Source of the DNA: Roseateles toxinivorans | GTDB taxonomy: Bacteria; Pseudomonadota; Gammaproteobacteria; Burkholderiales; Burkholderiaceae_C | Assembly (NCBI RefSeq): GCF_004362525.1 | Contig: NZ_SNXS01000018.1 | Span: 1-62,066, forward strand | Direction of reading: 5' to 3' | DNA length: 62,066 nt | Part shown: positions 61,972-62,066 of the stretch, piece by piece | How the letters are laid out: every line of letters begins with the position of its first letter | How positions within the stretch are numbered: the stretch's first letter is position 1 | Translations under genes and position numbers: made by a program | The notes under the pieces: model-generated | Seen by the model: the letters and a program-made list of their open reading frames with translations, nothing else | What the model was told of the DNA's origin: nothing | The model's database searches: none

Positions 61972-62066
61972 GGAGGGTCTGCACAACCCCCGGGCAAATC
62001 AGCTACCGCGAAGCTTGAATGGCTGCGACGATTCAGGTCATGAAGCAAGCAAGTCTTGGACTGGGG
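61972..62066 (+). mobile_element. Probable left end of an IS5-like insertion sequence (runs off the window)
   Basis: A CTAG, the usual IS5-group target, is followed by GGAGGGTCTGCACAACCCC, similar to IS5-type terminal repeats, and about 70 bases later by the start of an open frame. The right end is outside the window, so the inverted repeat pair cannot be checked. Confidence 0.5.
62040..62066 (+). CDS. Partial transposase start (IS5-like), truncated by the window edge
   Basis: Nine codons read MKQASLGLG, a start I associate with IS5-family transposases. The rest is outside the window, so this is a fragment only. Confidence 0.45.

Noticed and set aside
62040-62060. AAGCAAGCAAGTCTTGG as a third TetR operator
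   Set aside because: It does not form the AAGCA-NN-TGCTT dyad and lies at the start codon of a probable transposase.

Overview
This 62 kb window is GC-rich, densely coding chromosomal DNA, most likely from a Burkholderiales bacterium of the Roseateles/Paucibacter/Rubrivivax type. The clues are two PEP-CTERM proteins, a TctAB-type transporter pair, LivHMGF-type importers, a CueR/CopA copper locus and the general gene style. No rRNA, tRNA or CRISPR array was seen. The lineage is an inference from gene content, not from a marker gene.

Layout: 0.1-2.1 kb, MocR regulator and LysE exporter; 2.3-3.1 kb, PEP-CTERM protein; 3.1-6.1 kb, copper homeostasis (cueR, copA, small HMA protein) with a clear CueR box; 6.3-12.3 kb, a same-strand run of ald, purU, tatD, an HDG/UDG-family glycosylase, a spermidine synthase-like protein and an orphan GspE ATPase; 12.4-14.4 kb, tctBA without tctC; 14.5-16.5 kb, leuA preceded by a leader peptide rich in rare CTA leucine codons and by mutually exclusive hairpins; 16.5-27.1 kb, an AtuA-type cluster (split atuA, enoyl-CoA hydratase, TetR regulator) divergent from a LivHMGF importer, acyl-CoA ligase and binding protein; 27-31 kb, BNR-like lipoprotein, LysE exporter and an ArsR/SRPBCC/DUF4287-DUF5655 operon; 30.9-35.2 kb, a hybrid histidine kinase coupled to a periplasmic binding protein; 35-41 kb, Kelch protein, D-cysteine desulfhydrase-like enzyme, PEP-CTERM phosphodiesterase, PilZ, DsbA-like and MtfA-like proteins; 40.9-45.3 kb, RND efflux pair; 45.3-47.5 kb, PAS-GGDEF-EAL; 47.7-55.7 kb, a compact operon in atuB-C-D-E-F order plus a second acyl-CoA dehydrogenase and a thioesterase; 55.8-59.2 kb, divergent thiolase and FadB-type protein; 59.2-61.8 kb, M28 peptidase, DUF1304 and TonB-like proteins; right edge, the probable start of an IS5-like element.

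The main biological story is a two-locus acyclic terpenoid (citronellate/geranate-type) acyl-CoA catabolic system. Locus 1 (16.5-27 kb) offers uptake, CoA activation, AtuA and a TetR regulator. Locus 2 (47.7-59.2 kb) offers the citronellyl-CoA dehydrogenase and geranyl-CoA carboxylase type enzymes plus beta-oxidation. The divergent promoters of both loci carry a near-identical dyad (AAGCA-NN-TGCTT), which suggests one TetR protein controls both. AtuA is split into two overlapping genes. A 260-350 bp dispersed repeat interrupts both arms of locus 1, each time ending immediately before a start codon.

Start codons were chosen from ribosome binding sites, family alignments from memory and overlaps with upstream genes. 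No database search was possible.
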